Source: an uncultured Lachnospiraceae bacterium
GTDB lineage: Bacteria > Bacillota > Clostridia > Lachnospirales > Lachnospiraceae
Direction of reading: 5' to 3'
NCBI GenBank assembly: GCA_948665105.1
Contig: CAPNGW010000009.1
Coordinates: 1 to 24,461 of the forward strand
Length of the DNA: 24,461 nt
Below are positions 1 to 7,452 of this stretch, piece by piece (the first letter of the stretch is position 1; each line of letters begins with the position of its first letter). Below the pieces are notes generated by a model, which saw nothing but the letters and a program-made list of their open reading frames with translations, was not told where the DNA came from and made no database searches. The position numbers and the translations under genes are program-made.

Positions 1-239
1 ATCCGGGGATACATCTGGTGTGCACCGCCGGGGAGGAGGTGCCGGATGAGGAAATCCGCTGCTACCGGAAGGGACAGACATCCGCGGTGGACGCTCTGGT
101 CATCACCCCGGAAAATCAGAAATCCATGACTGCTTTGGTTCCCCAGGCCAAAGACTTTCCCCTGCATGAGAACAAGAATACCTTCTATGTATGCAGGGGA
201 GAGCATTGCCAGCCTCCCACCGAAGAGCTGCCGGCCTGA
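1..239 (+). CDS. C-terminal end of thioredoxin-domain protein (YyaL/DUF255-like), partial
   Basis: Only the last ~79 codons are present; the frame is open from base 3 with no stop before the TGA at 237-239, so the gene begins upstream of the window. The tail TFYVCRGEHCQPPTEEL matches the characteristic C-terminus of the DUF255/YyaL (SPATA20-like) family, where a YVCxxxxCxxP motif precedes the end. Family members have an N-terminal thioredoxin-like domain followed by an alpha/alpha-toroid related to glycan epimerases; the molecular role in bacteria is not settled. The call rests on this short C-terminal signature, so the N-terminal domains are assumed, not seen. The next gene converges on it from the other strand. 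Confidence 0.7.
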   Translation, partial: PGIHLVCTAGEEVPDEEIRCYRKGQTSAVDALVITPENQKSMTALVPQAKDFPLHENKNTFYVCRGEHCQPPTEELPA

Positions 240-312
240 TTATGGATAATGTTCATGTTCCATGGCAAGGATGGACAGCCCACTGGTGTGAAGCTTCCCC
301 ATGCCCTTTCAA

Positions 313-951
313 TTAGTACCCCAGCTCTTCGCCGACTAAAATGATTTTAATCCGCCCGGGGGTCTGGCATCGCCTTGTAATGACGGTCTGGCTGCAAATG
401 CTGTTGGGGCTGTAGCAGTTCTCACATTTTCCGGTGGAAGTACAAGGGGTATCCCTGTTTAAGCGGATGGTGTTCCTGGGTGCGGCGATATCCTTAACTC
501 TATGATACGCATCTTCCAGGGTTGAGCACACCTTGTTCATACCGGTTACCACAATCACCTGTCTGGGTCCCCAAATCAGGGCGGCCACCCGGTTACCGTT
601 GCCGTCAATGTTTAAAAGCTCCCCCTCCAGGGTGATGGCGTTGGTACTCATGAAATACGCATCAGCGGTAAAGGCCTTGGCCTGGATGGCATCACGCTCC
701 TCTGGGGTGGAGGCCGTGGCTCTGTCCAGAAGCTCTATGTCCTTCTTTTCCTTGAGCAGGGGCAAAAGCCCGGTCTCCTCCAGTGTCATGGAGCCGCCGA
801 AGGATACAATGTCCCCTTCCTTTAAGAAGGAGCAGGCCAGCTTTACCGCTTCCGCTGAATTATCACAATAATACCCCTCCATCTGGCGTTTTTTAAGATT
901 CTTAATGATTGTACCGGCTGTTTTTTCGTAACAGGTTTTTTTATGATTCAT
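313..951 (-). CDS. LUD domain protein (lactate utilization LutC/YkgG-type, DUF162)
   Basis: A 212-residue protein. The core contains FGGSMTLEETGL near residues 50-61, DAYFMSTNAIT, GNGNRVAALIWGP and VTGMNKV, all typical of the LUD/DUF162 fold. The C-terminal part is Cys-rich (PCTSTGKCENCYSPNSIC), as in the stand-alone clostridial members. Related LutC and LutB proteins take part in lactate oxidation, but this stand-alone form has no LutA or LutB neighbour and its reaction is not established. I place the start at the ATG at 951, because an AGGAGG sits 8 bases upstream; an earlier in-frame GTG at 960 lies inside that ribosome binding site and is unlikely. It is transcribed away from the ABC transporter across an AT-rich intergenic region of about 100 bp. 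Confidence 0.85.
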   Translation of the reverse strand: MNHKKTCYEKTAGTIIKNLKKRQMEGYYCDNSAEAVKLACSFLKEGDIVSFGGSMTLEETGLLPLLKEKKDIELLDRATASTPEERDAIQAKAFTADAYFMSTNAITLEGELLNIDGNGNRVAALIWGPRQVIVVTGMNKVCSTLEDAYHRVKDIAAPRNTIRLNRDTPCTSTGKCENCYSPNSICSQTVITRRCQTPGRIKIILVGEELGY

Positions 952-1008
952 AAAAGGCACCTCCTGAAAAAAATATTTATATTAAGAATAGCACAAAATG
1001 GGAAAATA

Positions 1009-1017
1009 TGCTATAAT
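1009..1017 (+). promoter_or_regulatory. Extended -10 promoter for the ABC transporter gene
   Basis: TGCTATAAT gives a TGn extension plus a perfect TATAAT (1012-1017), 32 bases ahead of the ATG at 1049. No good -35 hexamer is seen at 17 bp spacing, which is tolerated by extended -10 promoters. The AAAGGTGG ribosome binding site lies at 1034-1041. Confidence 0.6.
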
Positions 1018-1048
1018 AATTAATTGATTTCAGAAAGGTGGTAGTGCA

Positions 1049-2785
1049 ATGAACCATACGATAAAAAAATTAGTGGCTTACTACAAGCCGTACCGGGGAC
1101 TGTTTTTGGCGGACATGTTCTTTGCCATCCTGGGGGCGGCCATTACGCTGGTAATCCCGCTGATTGTACGCTATATTACAGGGGAAGTGATTTTTGAGGA
1201 ACCTTCTCTTGCCATGCAGCAGATAGTAAAGCTGGGACTGTTTATGCTGGCCCTGGTGCTGGTGGAGTGCTTCTGCAATTATTTTATCACCAATTTCGGA
1301 CACGTGATGGGAGCGAGGATTGAGTACGATATGCGGGCCGAAATTTTCGGCCATTATCAAAAGCTGTCCTTTTCTTTCTTTGACAATCAGAAGGTGGGGC
1401 AGCTTATGTCACGCATAACCAGCGATTTGTTTGACATCAGCGAGCTTCTTCACCACGGACCGGAGGATTTGGTGATTTCTGTCATCAAGATTGTGGGCTC
1501 CTTCGTAATCCTTATTTCCATTGATGTGAAGCTGACTCTCATTGCCTTTGCATTCATTCCTGTGATGCTGGTGTATGCGGCATATTTCAACAAGCAGATG
1601 AAACGGGCCTTCAAGCGGAACCGGGCGAAGATTGCGGATATCAACAGCCAGATAGAGGATAACCTGTCGGGGATTCGGGTGGTCAAGTCCTTTGCCAATG
1701 AAAATGTGGAAATGCACAAGTTTGAGGAGGGCAACCAGGGCTTTCTCTCCGCCAAGAAGAACAGCTACTTTTACATGGCAGGCTATCATTCCGGCCTGGG
1801 TGCCTTTACCACCATGATTACCATTGCTGTGCTGGTGTTTGGCGCCGTGCTCATCACAAAGGGGCAGGTGGATGTGACGGATTTGATTACCTTTCTTTTG
1901 TATATCAATACCTTCACGGAGCCGGTGCGGAAACTGATTACCTTGACGGAGCAGTTCCAGAACGGCTATTCCGGCTATGAGCGTTTTATGGAAATGATGG
2001 CCATAGAGCCGGATATTGTGGACCGTCCCGCCGCCGTGGAGCTAAAAGGCGTCAAGGGGGATATTTCCTTTGAGGATGTATCCTTCCAATATGAGGAGGA
2101 CAGCCAAAAGGTATTGAATCACATCAGTCTTAAGGTGGAGGCCGGCTCCTACATGGCGCTGGTAGGCTCCTCGGGTGCCGGAAAAAGTACCCTGTGCAGC
2201 CTGATCCCCCGGTTTTACGATGTGTCCGGCGGCACCATTCGCATTGACGGAAAGGACATTCGGGATATTAAGCTAAAAAGTCTTCGGGACCATATCGGAA
2301 TTGTACAGCAGGATGTATACCTCTTTGTGGGGACGGTGGCGGACAACATCCGTTACGGAAAGCCTCATGCCACCTTTGAGGAGATTGTGAAGGCAGCCCA
2401 AAATGCCAACGCCCACGATTTTATCATGAGCCTGCCGGATGGATACGATACGGATATCGGCCAGCGGGGCGTGAAGCTCTCCGGCGGACAGAAACAGCGA
2501 TTGTCCATTGCCCGGGTGTTTTTAAAGAATCCCCCCATCCTGATTTTTGACGAGGCCACCTCCGCCCTTGACAACGAGAGCGAGAAGGTTGTGCAGGAGT
2601 CCCTGGAAAAGCTGGCCAAAAACCGGACCACCTTTGTGATTGCACATCGGTTGTCTACCATAAAGAATGCAGAAAAAATACTGGTTCTTACCGACAATGG
2701 AATTGAGGAGTCGGGTACCCACGCAGAGCTGCTTCAAAGAGGAGGAATCTATTCCCATTTGTACCAGATGCAGTTTGCAGAGTAG
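1049..2785 (+). CDS. ABC transporter, fused permease and ATP-binding half-transporter
   Basis: A 578-residue exporter-type half-transporter, the usual length for MsbA/LmrA-like proteins. Residues ~1-320 form the type 1 exporter membrane domain with about six hydrophobic segments. Residues ~335-575 form the ATPase: Walker A GSSGAGKST at 373-381, Q-loop IVQQD, signature LSGGQ at 477-481, Walker B ILIFDE with D501 and the catalytic E502, and the switch histidine H533 in IAHRLS. All catalytic residues are intact, so a functional homodimeric exporter is expected; a heterodimer partner is not adjacent. The substrate (lipid, drug or peptide) cannot be read from the sequence. The start is supported by AAAGGTGG 7 bases upstream. 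It is probably cotranscribed with the DUF2156 gene 59 bp downstream. Confidence 0.93.
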   Translation: MNHTIKKLVAYYKPYRGLFLADMFFAILGAAITLVIPLIVRYITGEVIFEEPSLAMQQIVKLGLFMLALVLVECFCNYFITNFGHVMGARIEYDMRAEIFGHYQKLSFSFFDNQKVGQLMSRITSDLFDISELLHHGPEDLVISVIKIVGSFVILISIDVKLTLIAFAFIPVMLVYAAYFNKQMKRAFKRNRAKIADINSQIEDNLSGIRVVKSFANENVEMHKFEEGNQGFLSAKKNSYFYMAGYHSGLGAFTTMITIAVLVFGAVLITKGQVDVTDLITFLLYINTFTEPVRKLITLTEQFQNGYSGYERFMEMMAIEPDIVDRPAAVELKGVKGDISFEDVSFQYEEDSQKVLNHISLKVEAGSYMALVGSSGAGKSTLCSLIPRFYDVSGGTIRIDGKDIRDIKLKSLRDHIGIVQQDVYLFVGTVADNIRYGKPHATFEEIVKAAQNANAHDFIMSLPDGYDTDIGQRGVKLSGGQKQRLSIARVFLKNPPILIFDEATSALDNESEKVVQESLEKLAKNRTTFVIAHRLSTIKNAEKILVLTDNGIEESGTHAELLQRGGIYSHLYQMQFAE

Positions 2786-2844
2786 AGAAGCACCCTTCGG
2801 GTATACCTTAATGCCATTCGGCAAAACAGAGGAAAGGAGTTTAT

Positions 2845-3771
2845 ATGGAAATACCATTTAAGAAAATTGAACTGGAGGACAAACCGTTAATTGACCGGTA
2901 TCTTGAGAAAAAGACACATCGCAGCTGTGAACTGATTTTTGCCAATGTCTATCTGTGGAGTCGTTTTTTCCCCACGGATTTTGCTGTGGTGGAGGATGCG
3001 TTGGTGTTTCGAAGCTACCGGGAGGACGACGGCATGAGTATTACGTTTCCTGCCGGGGAGCCGGAGAATATCAAGAAGGCTCTGGATGTGATGTTTGCGT
3101 ATTTCAAAGAGCAGGAAAAAGAGATTCAGATGCACCTGGTCCAGGAGCCGGAATTTGAGCTGCTGGAGCAATGGTATCCGGGCCGGTTTGTCATTGAATA
3201 TGACCGGGATTCTGCGGATTACGTCTATGAGACGGAGAAGCTGACTACCCTGGCGGGCAAAAAGCTCCACGGCAAGCGGAATCATATCAACAATTTCAAG
3301 AGAACGTACCCCAACTGGAGCTATGAGAGGATTACAGAGGAGAATCAGGAGGATTGCTTCTCCATGGCCATGAAGTGGCGCAAAGAGCATGTGTGTCCCC
3401 ATGGAGATGATGACTGTGACGAGGAGAAGCGGGATGAGATGTGTGTGACCTTAAACGCACTTAGGCTTCGGGAGGAGCTGGGGCTGGTGGGAGGCCTCAT
3501 CCGCGTGGATGGAGAGGTGGTGGCCTTTACCATAGGTGAGCCTCTGAATCCCGATACCTTCGTGGTTCATATCGAGAAGGCTTTTGCGGATATTCAGGGA
3601 GCCTATCCCATGATTAATCAGCAGTTTGTGGAGCATGAGGTCCAGGGCTTCCAGTATGTGAACCGGGAGGAAGACACCGGAGCGGAAGGGCTGCGGAAGG
3701 CAAAGCTGTCCTACCGGCCGGTATTTCTGGTAAACAAAGGGCTGGTCCGCGAGAAGAAGGAGGAAGATTGA
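2845..3771 (+). CDS. DUF2156 / phosphatidylglycerol lysyltransferase C-terminal-like protein
   Basis: A soluble 308-residue protein with no membrane segment. It opens with FKKIELEDKPLIDRYL and has SCELIFANVYLWS near residue 27, KKLHGKRNHINNF near residue 140, and GGLIRVDGEVVAFTIGE and FVVHIEKAFADIQGAYPMINQQF further on. This is the GNAT-like fold of DUF2156, shared with the catalytic part of MprF, which moves aminoacyl groups from tRNA to lipid. Stand-alone clostridial members lack the MprF membrane half and have no proven substrate, so aminoacyl- or acyl-transfer is inferred from the fold. The start is chosen from GGAAAGGAG just upstream. The next gene starts one base after this stop, indicating translational coupling. 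Confidence 0.85.
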   Translation: MEIPFKKIELEDKPLIDRYLEKKTHRSCELIFANVYLWSRFFPTDFAVVEDALVFRSYREDDGMSITFPAGEPENIKKALDVMFAYFKEQEKEIQMHLVQEPEFELLEQWYPGRFVIEYDRDSADYVYETEKLTTLAGKKLHGKRNHINNFKRTYPNWSYERITEENQEDCFSMAMKWRKEHVCPHGDDDCDEEKRDEMCVTLNALRLREELGLVGGLIRVDGEVVAFTIGEPLNPDTFVVHIEKAFADIQGAYPMINQQFVEHEVQGFQYVNREEDTGAEGLRKAKLSYRPVFLVNKGLVREKKEED

Positions 3772-3772
3772 C

Positions 3773-4960
3773 ATGACAAAAATTGATATTATATCCGGCT
3801 TTTTAGGCGCCGGGAAGACGACATTTATCAAAAAAATGCTGGAGGAGGTCTTTCAGGGGGAGAAGCTTGTCCTCATTGAAAATGAGTTTGGCGAAATCGG
3901 CATTGACGGCGGCTTTTTAAAGGATTCCGGCATTGAAATCAGCGAGATGAATTCCGGCTGTATCTGCTGTTCTCTGGTAGGTGATTTCGGAAAAAATCTC
4001 CGGGAAGTCATTGAGCGCTTCCACCCGGACCGAATCCTCATTGAGCCCTCCGGTGTGGGGAAGCTGTCCGATGTGATGAAGTCGGTAACGGATTTGGAGG
4101 CAGAGCAGGATGTAAAGCTCTGCGGTCTGATTACGGTAGTGAACACCTTAAAGGCCTTAAAGCAGATGCGCTCCTTCGGAGAGTTTTTCAATAACCAGCT
4201 TGCATATGCAACGGTGATTGTACTAAGCCGGACCCAGAAGGCAGCGCCGGAGCAGCTGGAGGCAGTAGTGCAGGCGGTCCGGGAGAAGAATCATACGGCA
4301 GCGGTGATTACCACCCCCTGGGATGAGATTAACGGGAAGCAGATTTATAAGCTGGTGGATGAGAAGAAATCCTTGCAGGAAGAGCTGATGGAGGAGCAGA
4401 AGCACCACCATGACCATCACGAGCATGAGCATCATCATGAGCATGGGGAAGAGTGCACCTGCGGCTGTCATGAGCACCATCATGAGCATGAGTATCACGA
4501 GCATGAGCACGAGCATCATCACGAGCACGGGGAGGCCTGCGGCTGCCATGAGCATCATCATGAGCACGAACATCACGAGCATGAGCATCATCATGAGCAT
4601 GGGGAGGACTGCACCTGTGGCTGTCATCACGATGAGCATGAACATCATCATCACCACAGCCATGAAGGACACCACCATGCAGACGAGATATTTACAAGCT
4701 GGGGAGTAGAGACGCCTCACATATTTACCAGAGAGACTATTGAGAATGCCATGAAGGCCTTCTGTGATACAGAAGACTACGGCGTGATTCTTCGTGCCAA
4801 GGGCATGGTTCCCTCTGAGAATGGCGGCTGGATTTATTTTGACATGGTGGACGGGGAATATGAGCTTAGAGACGGAGAGCCGGATTACACCGGGCGGCTC
4901 TGTGTGATTGGGACGAATCTGAAAGAAGAAAAGCTGAATGGCCTGTTTGGACTGGCGTAA
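3773..4960 (+). CDS. CobW/COG0523 (G3E) GTPase, probable metal chaperone with His/Cys-rich insert
   Basis: A 395-residue P-loop protein of the COG0523 family, which delivers zinc, cobalt or nickel to target proteins using GTP hydrolysis. Walker A is GFLGAGKTT at residues 9-17, the family metal-site motif CICC lies at 63-66, and EPSG at 91-94. Residues ~209-303 are an unusually long His/Glu/Cys-rich segment with three CGCH-type clusters, a likely metal-buffering linker. A CobW C-terminal domain follows at ~305-395. The usual guanine-specificity motif NKxD is replaced at the expected place by SRTQ (152-155), so nucleotide choice may differ. It starts one base after the preceding stop with AAGGAGGAAG upstream. 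Context with a second CobW-like gene supports metal homeostasis; the metal is not known. Confidence 0.9.
   Translation: MTKIDIISGFLGAGKTTFIKKMLEEVFQGEKLVLIENEFGEIGIDGGFLKDSGIEISEMNSGCICCSLVGDFGKNLREVIERFHPDRILIEPSGVGKLSDVMKSVTDLEAEQDVKLCGLITVVNTLKALKQMRSFGEFFNNQLAYATVIVLSRTQKAAPEQLEAVVQAVREKNHTAAVITTPWDEINGKQIYKLVDEKKSLQEELMEEQKHHHDHHEHEHHHEHGEECTCGCHEHHHEHEYHEHEHEHHHEHGEACGCHEHHHEHEHHEHEHHHEHGEDCTCGCHHDEHEHHHHHSHEGHHHADEIFTSWGVETPHIFTRETIENAMKAFCDTEDYGVILRAKGMVPSENGGWIYFDMVDGEYELRDGEPDYTGRLCVIGTNLKEEKLNGLFGLA
4436..4660 (+). repeat. Imperfect in-frame tandem repeats encoding His/Glu/Cys units
   Basis: Three copies of a CAYGAGCAYGGGGA start lie at 4436, 4520 and 4592, giving steps of 84 and 72 bases. 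Each unit encodes HEHGExC followed by a CGCH and a run of HEH triplets. All length changes are multiples of three, so the frame is kept. The pattern suggests expansion by slippage or unequal recombination. Confidence 0.85.
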
Positions 4961-5039
4961 GCGCAATCCCTGAATGTCAAAGCTTTGAGGGTATCGGGCA
5001 TAAGCCTGGCGGCATTTAAGAAAGCGGAGGAGAGCTAAA

Positions 5040-5984
5040 ATGGAAGTACCTGTATACTTATTTACCGGATTTATGGACAGCGGCAAGACCAGCCTGATTC
5101 TCAATACACTCATTGACAATGATTTTGGAGAGGGGGCAAAGACCCTTCTGATTGTCTGTGAGGATGGCGATGTGGAGTACGACGAGAGTGAACTTCTTAG
5201 GGTCAACACCAAGCTGGTGACGATTGAAAAGGAGGAAGAGTTCAATGATACCACCTTCAAAAAGCTGGAGGAGACTTATCGCCCGGACCAGGTGTTTATC
5301 GAGTACAACGGAACCTGGGAGATGGCTGCATTTTTGGAGCTTACCATGCCAAAGGGCTGGCTTTTGGTCCAGTCCCTGGCTACCGTGGACGCCACCACCT
5401 TTGAGGTGTACCTTGCCAATATGCGCACCATGATTATGGAGCAGCTTTTTGCGGCGGACGTGGTGATTTTCAACCGCTGTGACGACGATACCCCCAAGGG
5501 CAAGTTCCGCCGGATTGTGAAGGCCAGAAACCGCAAGGCCCAGATTGCCTATGAACGTGCAGACGGCACGGTGGACGAGGACTTCATGGAGGAGCTTCCC
5601 TACGATTTGAATCAGGATATCATTGATATTACTGACATGGATTACGGCATCTGGTACATGGATGCCCTGGAGGAGCCGAAAAAATATGCGGGCAGGAAGG
5701 TACGCTTTTTAGGACTGGTGTACCGCCCGGAGGGTAAGCTTAAGAAGGGCGTGTTTATCCCGGGACGCTTTGCCATGACCTGCTGTGCGGACGATGTTAC
5801 CTTTATCGGATTTAAGTGTAAGAGCGACAAAGCGGATGAGATTCCTCACAAGTCCTGGATTACCATTACCGCTGAAATGAAGGTGGAATTTGCCATGGAA
5901 TACAAGGGGAAAGGCCCGGTACTGTACGCCCTGGACGTACAGCCTGCCCAAAAGCCGGAGGATGAGCTGGTGTATTTTAATTGA
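5040..5984 (+). CDS. CobW-like P-loop GTPase fused to a TIGR03943/DUF1980 (YcgQ-like) C-terminal domain
   Basis: A 314-residue protein of two parts. Residues 1-~175 resemble a CobW-type GTPase: Walker A GFMDSGKT at 10-17, a VCEDGD segment at 39-44 where COG0523 proteins would have the CxCC region, FIEYNG at 86-91, and NRCD at 145-148 as a variant NKxD. Residues ~205-314 match the soluble C-terminal domain of YcgQ/TIGR03943 proteins, including KYAGRKVRFLGLVY and the diagnostic GRFAMTCCADD, with a Cys pair at 248-249 that could bind metal. In many Firmicutes YcgQ-type proteins sit next to a DUF318 permease (YcgR); no such permease is present here. GGAGG at 5026-5030 supports the start. Metal trafficking or sensing is inferred from domains and from the CobW gene 79 bp upstream. 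Confidence 0.85.
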   Translation: MEVPVYLFTGFMDSGKTSLILNTLIDNDFGEGAKTLLIVCEDGDVEYDESELLRVNTKLVTIEKEEEFNDTTFKKLEETYRPDQVFIEYNGTWEMAAFLELTMPKGWLLVQSLATVDATTFEVYLANMRTMIMEQLFAADVVIFNRCDDDTPKGKFRRIVKARNRKAQIAYERADGTVDEDFMEELPYDLNQDIIDITDMDYGIWYMDALEEPKKYAGRKVRFLGLVYRPEGKLKKGVFIPGRFAMTCCADDVTFIGFKCKSDKADEIPHKSWITITAEMKVEFAMEYKGKGPVLYALDVQPAQKPEDELVYFN

Positions 5985-6038
5985 TAACTGGTTTGCCAGG
6001 TGACTTTTACATTATCTGTGAAAGAAAGGGAACAGAAC

Positions 6039-6395
6039 ATGGACTACAGAAAATTCAACAATACCATTATAGTGAGAATCGACAAGGGTGAAGAAATCCT
6101 CGGGAAAGTCAAAGAGATTGCTCTTAAGGAGCAGATTAAGCTGGCCAGCGTCAGCGCGCTGGGAGCAGTCAAGGATTTTACCGTGGGCGTGTTTAAAACT
6201 GATGAAAAGCAGTACAAATCCAACGATTTTCAGGGAGATTATGAGATTGTTTCCCTGATTGGATTGATAAACAGGTGGCAGGGAGAAATCTCTGCCGCCA
6301 TTACTTTATGGGAAACAAATACACATTTTACCCGCCTGATATTATTCGTTCCTGGGGATGCCAGATATAAGCAGAATAGGCGCTTGTGCGAATGA
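6039..6395 (+). pseudogene. PPC/DUF296-domain protein, C-terminus replaced
   Basis: The first ~83 residues are a clear PPC (plant and prokaryote conserved, DUF296) domain: DYRKFNNTIIVRIDKGEEI, IKLASVSALGAVKDFTVGVF and DYEIVSLIGLIN, in the expected order. Family proteins are about 135-145 residues long and continue with a His-containing strand (GEFYCHLHMS-type) and a GGHL segment. Here the homology stops just after QGE near residue 83 and the reading frame ends after 118 residues with unrelated sequence. No other frame restores the family sequence, so this looks like a deletion or recombination junction near base 6285, not a single-base shift. The ATG at 6039 has AAAGGG upstream. The metal-site His residues of the family are lost, so function is doubtful. 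Confidence 0.7.
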
Positions 6396-6509
6396 ACGGT
6401 GTTACAGGTGTCCCTGCGTCTACCTTTACCACCATAGCCCATCAAATAGCAATGGATTATGAAATTGAACGGCCAAATGTTAATTTGAGTGGAGAAATTA
6501 TGGAAAGCT

Positions 6510-6876
6510 ATGAATGCAACGGCCTCATTCTCCATATCAGTCGAAGATTATGAGAAAAACGGAGAGCAGGTAGAGGCAGCATTGCGAACATTGCTTTATG
6601 ATTATGAAGATTTGTCACTGTCCACATTGCGCGAAAGAGAAATTGAGGAGGCCGGACAAATTTAACACGGTGATTAGCAGCATTGTAAGCCGTAAGAAGG
6701 AATTGTCTATGTTAGAATCCATTGGTACGGAAGAACGACAGGTTCGCAATATGCTGTTTGGGGAAGGCTTTCTTCTTGCACTGCCCAATATTCTGCTGGC
6801 ATTGACTTTCGGTATGATAACAGGGTTTGCCTTTATCTCATTTATGCAAAAATCGGCAGGCTATCTGGTAGAAAGA
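6510..6876 (+). pseudogene. FtsX-type ABC permease C-terminal fragment with internal deletion and frame change
   Basis: Two pieces of one gene family are visible. In one frame from ~6510 to 6656, ISVEDYEKNGEQVEAALRTL and a TLREREIEE tail resemble the extracellular segment of MacB/FtsX-like permeases. From ~6658 in another frame, FNTVISSIVSRKKELSMLES is the family hallmark before the last two membrane helices, followed by GTEERQVRNMLFGEGFLLAL and a hydrophobic stretch. The helix that normally joins these pieces is missing and the frame changes, so the gene is broken. The homology fades near 6870, where it overlaps the antisense end of the YoeB-like gene. The stretch 6396-6509 just before it holds no gene I recognise. 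No partner ATPase gene is nearby. Confidence 0.65.
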
Positions 6877-7083
6877 ATCAAAACTATCTTTATCGTTGAT
6901 GCGCCGGCTGAACTCGCCCTGCAAATCACCGGACAAAGGCTCTGGCTTTCCGATCCCTTCCATACAGCCATTTCGTTCAATATCTTTTATGAGCTGATTG
7001 ATTCGTTTCACTGTCTTTTTGTCCTGTGTCTGCCAGTAAAGATAATCTGCCCATGCGTCATCAGACCATATCTTCTCACTCAT
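6838..7083 (-). CDS. Txe/YoeB-family mRNA interferase toxin with altered C-terminus
   Basis: An 81-residue protein matching YoeB closely through its first ~64 residues: IWSDDAWADYLYWQ, KRINQLIKDIERN, EGIGKPEPL with the catalytic-type E48, and FSRRIND with R61. YoeB toxins cut mRNA at the ribosomal A site. The expected HRLVY strand after RRIND is missing, and the canonical CRYHY ending, which supplies a catalytic His, reads here as ACRFLHK. An internal loss of several residues with a damaged end is the simplest reading. The toxin is thus probably weakened or dead. The start at 7083 lies in the sequence ATGAGTGA, overlapping the antitoxin stop by 8 bases, the typical coupling of such pairs. A longer start at 7095 would run further into the antitoxin gene and is unlikely. 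Confidence 0.75.
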   Translation of the reverse strand: MSEKIWSDDAWADYLYWQTQDKKTVKRINQLIKDIERNGCMEGIGKPEPLSGDLQGEFSRRINDKDSFDSFYQIACRFLHK

Positions 7084-7345
7084 CGTCCACCTCAATCAGT
7101 TCGTGCACAGTACCTTTGCCATCCCGCAATTCTTGTACAGATTTTTTTATATATGCAAGATTCTCTGCTGAATAGAATGGATCAGAGGACTGTGAAATTT
7201 CAAAAGGTATTCTGTTTTCACGTAAAACTGCTTTCACAAAAAGATTGATAGCTGTGGACGTATTTAATCCAACATTAGAGCAAAACTTATCAAAACAGGC
7301 TTTGTCCTTTTCATCTACCCGTGCGGTTATCGTTGCCTGTGCCAT
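7076..7345 (-). CDS. RelB/DinJ-family antitoxin
   Basis: An 89-residue protein. ATITARVDEKDKACFDKFC, NTSTAINLFVKAVLRENRIP and FEI form the ribbon-helix-helix DNA-binding domain typical of RelB/DinJ antitoxins. The C-terminal half (YSAENLAYIKKSVQELRDGK) is the toxin-wrapping region. It neutralises the cognate toxin and represses its own operon. It is complete and precedes the YoeB-like toxin with an 8-base overlap. The promoter upstream is near consensus and carries inverted repeats, consistent with autoregulation. RelB/DinJ paired with Txe/YoeB is a common mix in Firmicutes. The antitoxin looks better preserved than the toxin, so the pair may persist as an anti-addiction remnant or a simple repressor. 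Confidence 0.88.
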   Translation of the reverse strand: MAQATITARVDEKDKACFDKFCSNVGLNTSTAINLFVKAVLRENRIPFEISQSSDPFYSAENLAYIKKSVQELRDGKGTVHELIEVDDE

Positions 7346-7376
7346 AATAATATTTCCTTTCTGTTTTTTTAATTAC

Positions 7377-7405
7377 ATTATATCACCATTGTATTCATAT
7401 AGCAA
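7377..7405 (-). promoter_or_regulatory. Sigma-A-type promoter of the antitoxin-toxin operon
   Basis: On the minus strand TTGCTA (7405-7400) and a perfect TATAAT (7382-7377) are separated by exactly 17 bases. The antitoxin ATG at 7345 follows 31 bases after the -10 box, with AGAAAGGAAA between them as ribosome binding site. Confidence 0.75.
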
Positions 7406-7421
7406 GCGATTGTAATACAAT
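7388..7421. promoter_or_regulatory. Inverted repeats overlapping the antitoxin promoter (candidate RelB-type operator)
   Basis: ATTGTATT at 7388-7395 and its exact inverse AATACAAT at 7414-7421 flank the -35 box with 18 bases between. The right arm itself lies inside a near-palindrome ATTGTAATACAAT (7409-7421). Ribbon-helix-helix antitoxins bind such short repeated half-sites, so this is a likely autorepression site; binding is inferred. Confidence 0.55.
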
Positions 7422-7452
7422 AGTAAATTATTTTATAAAATTAGTAGAAATA

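Noticed and set aside
2790..2805. ACCC-TTC-GGGT mini-hairpin between the ABC and DUF2156 genes
   Set aside because: Very short stem without a T tract; the two genes are more likely cotranscribed.
4400..4690. CRISPR-like or satellite array
   Set aside because: The repeats are in-frame coding repeats of variable length with no unique spacers.
4410..4709. Plus-strand frame of MTITSMSIIMSM-type repeats
   Set aside because: A shifted reading of the same His-rich repeat inside the CobW gene; composition comes entirely from the repeat.
4223..5260. Long minus-strand open frame opposite the CobW gene, rich in Met/Leu/Val
   Set aside because: It is the antisense of the His/Glu repeat codons (CAT/GAG read as ATG/CTC). 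It has no ribosome binding site and overlaps two strong genes.
5988..5999. CTGG-TTTG-CCAG hairpin after the GTPase fusion gene as a terminator
   Set aside because: Only four base pairs and no clean T tract; too weak to call.
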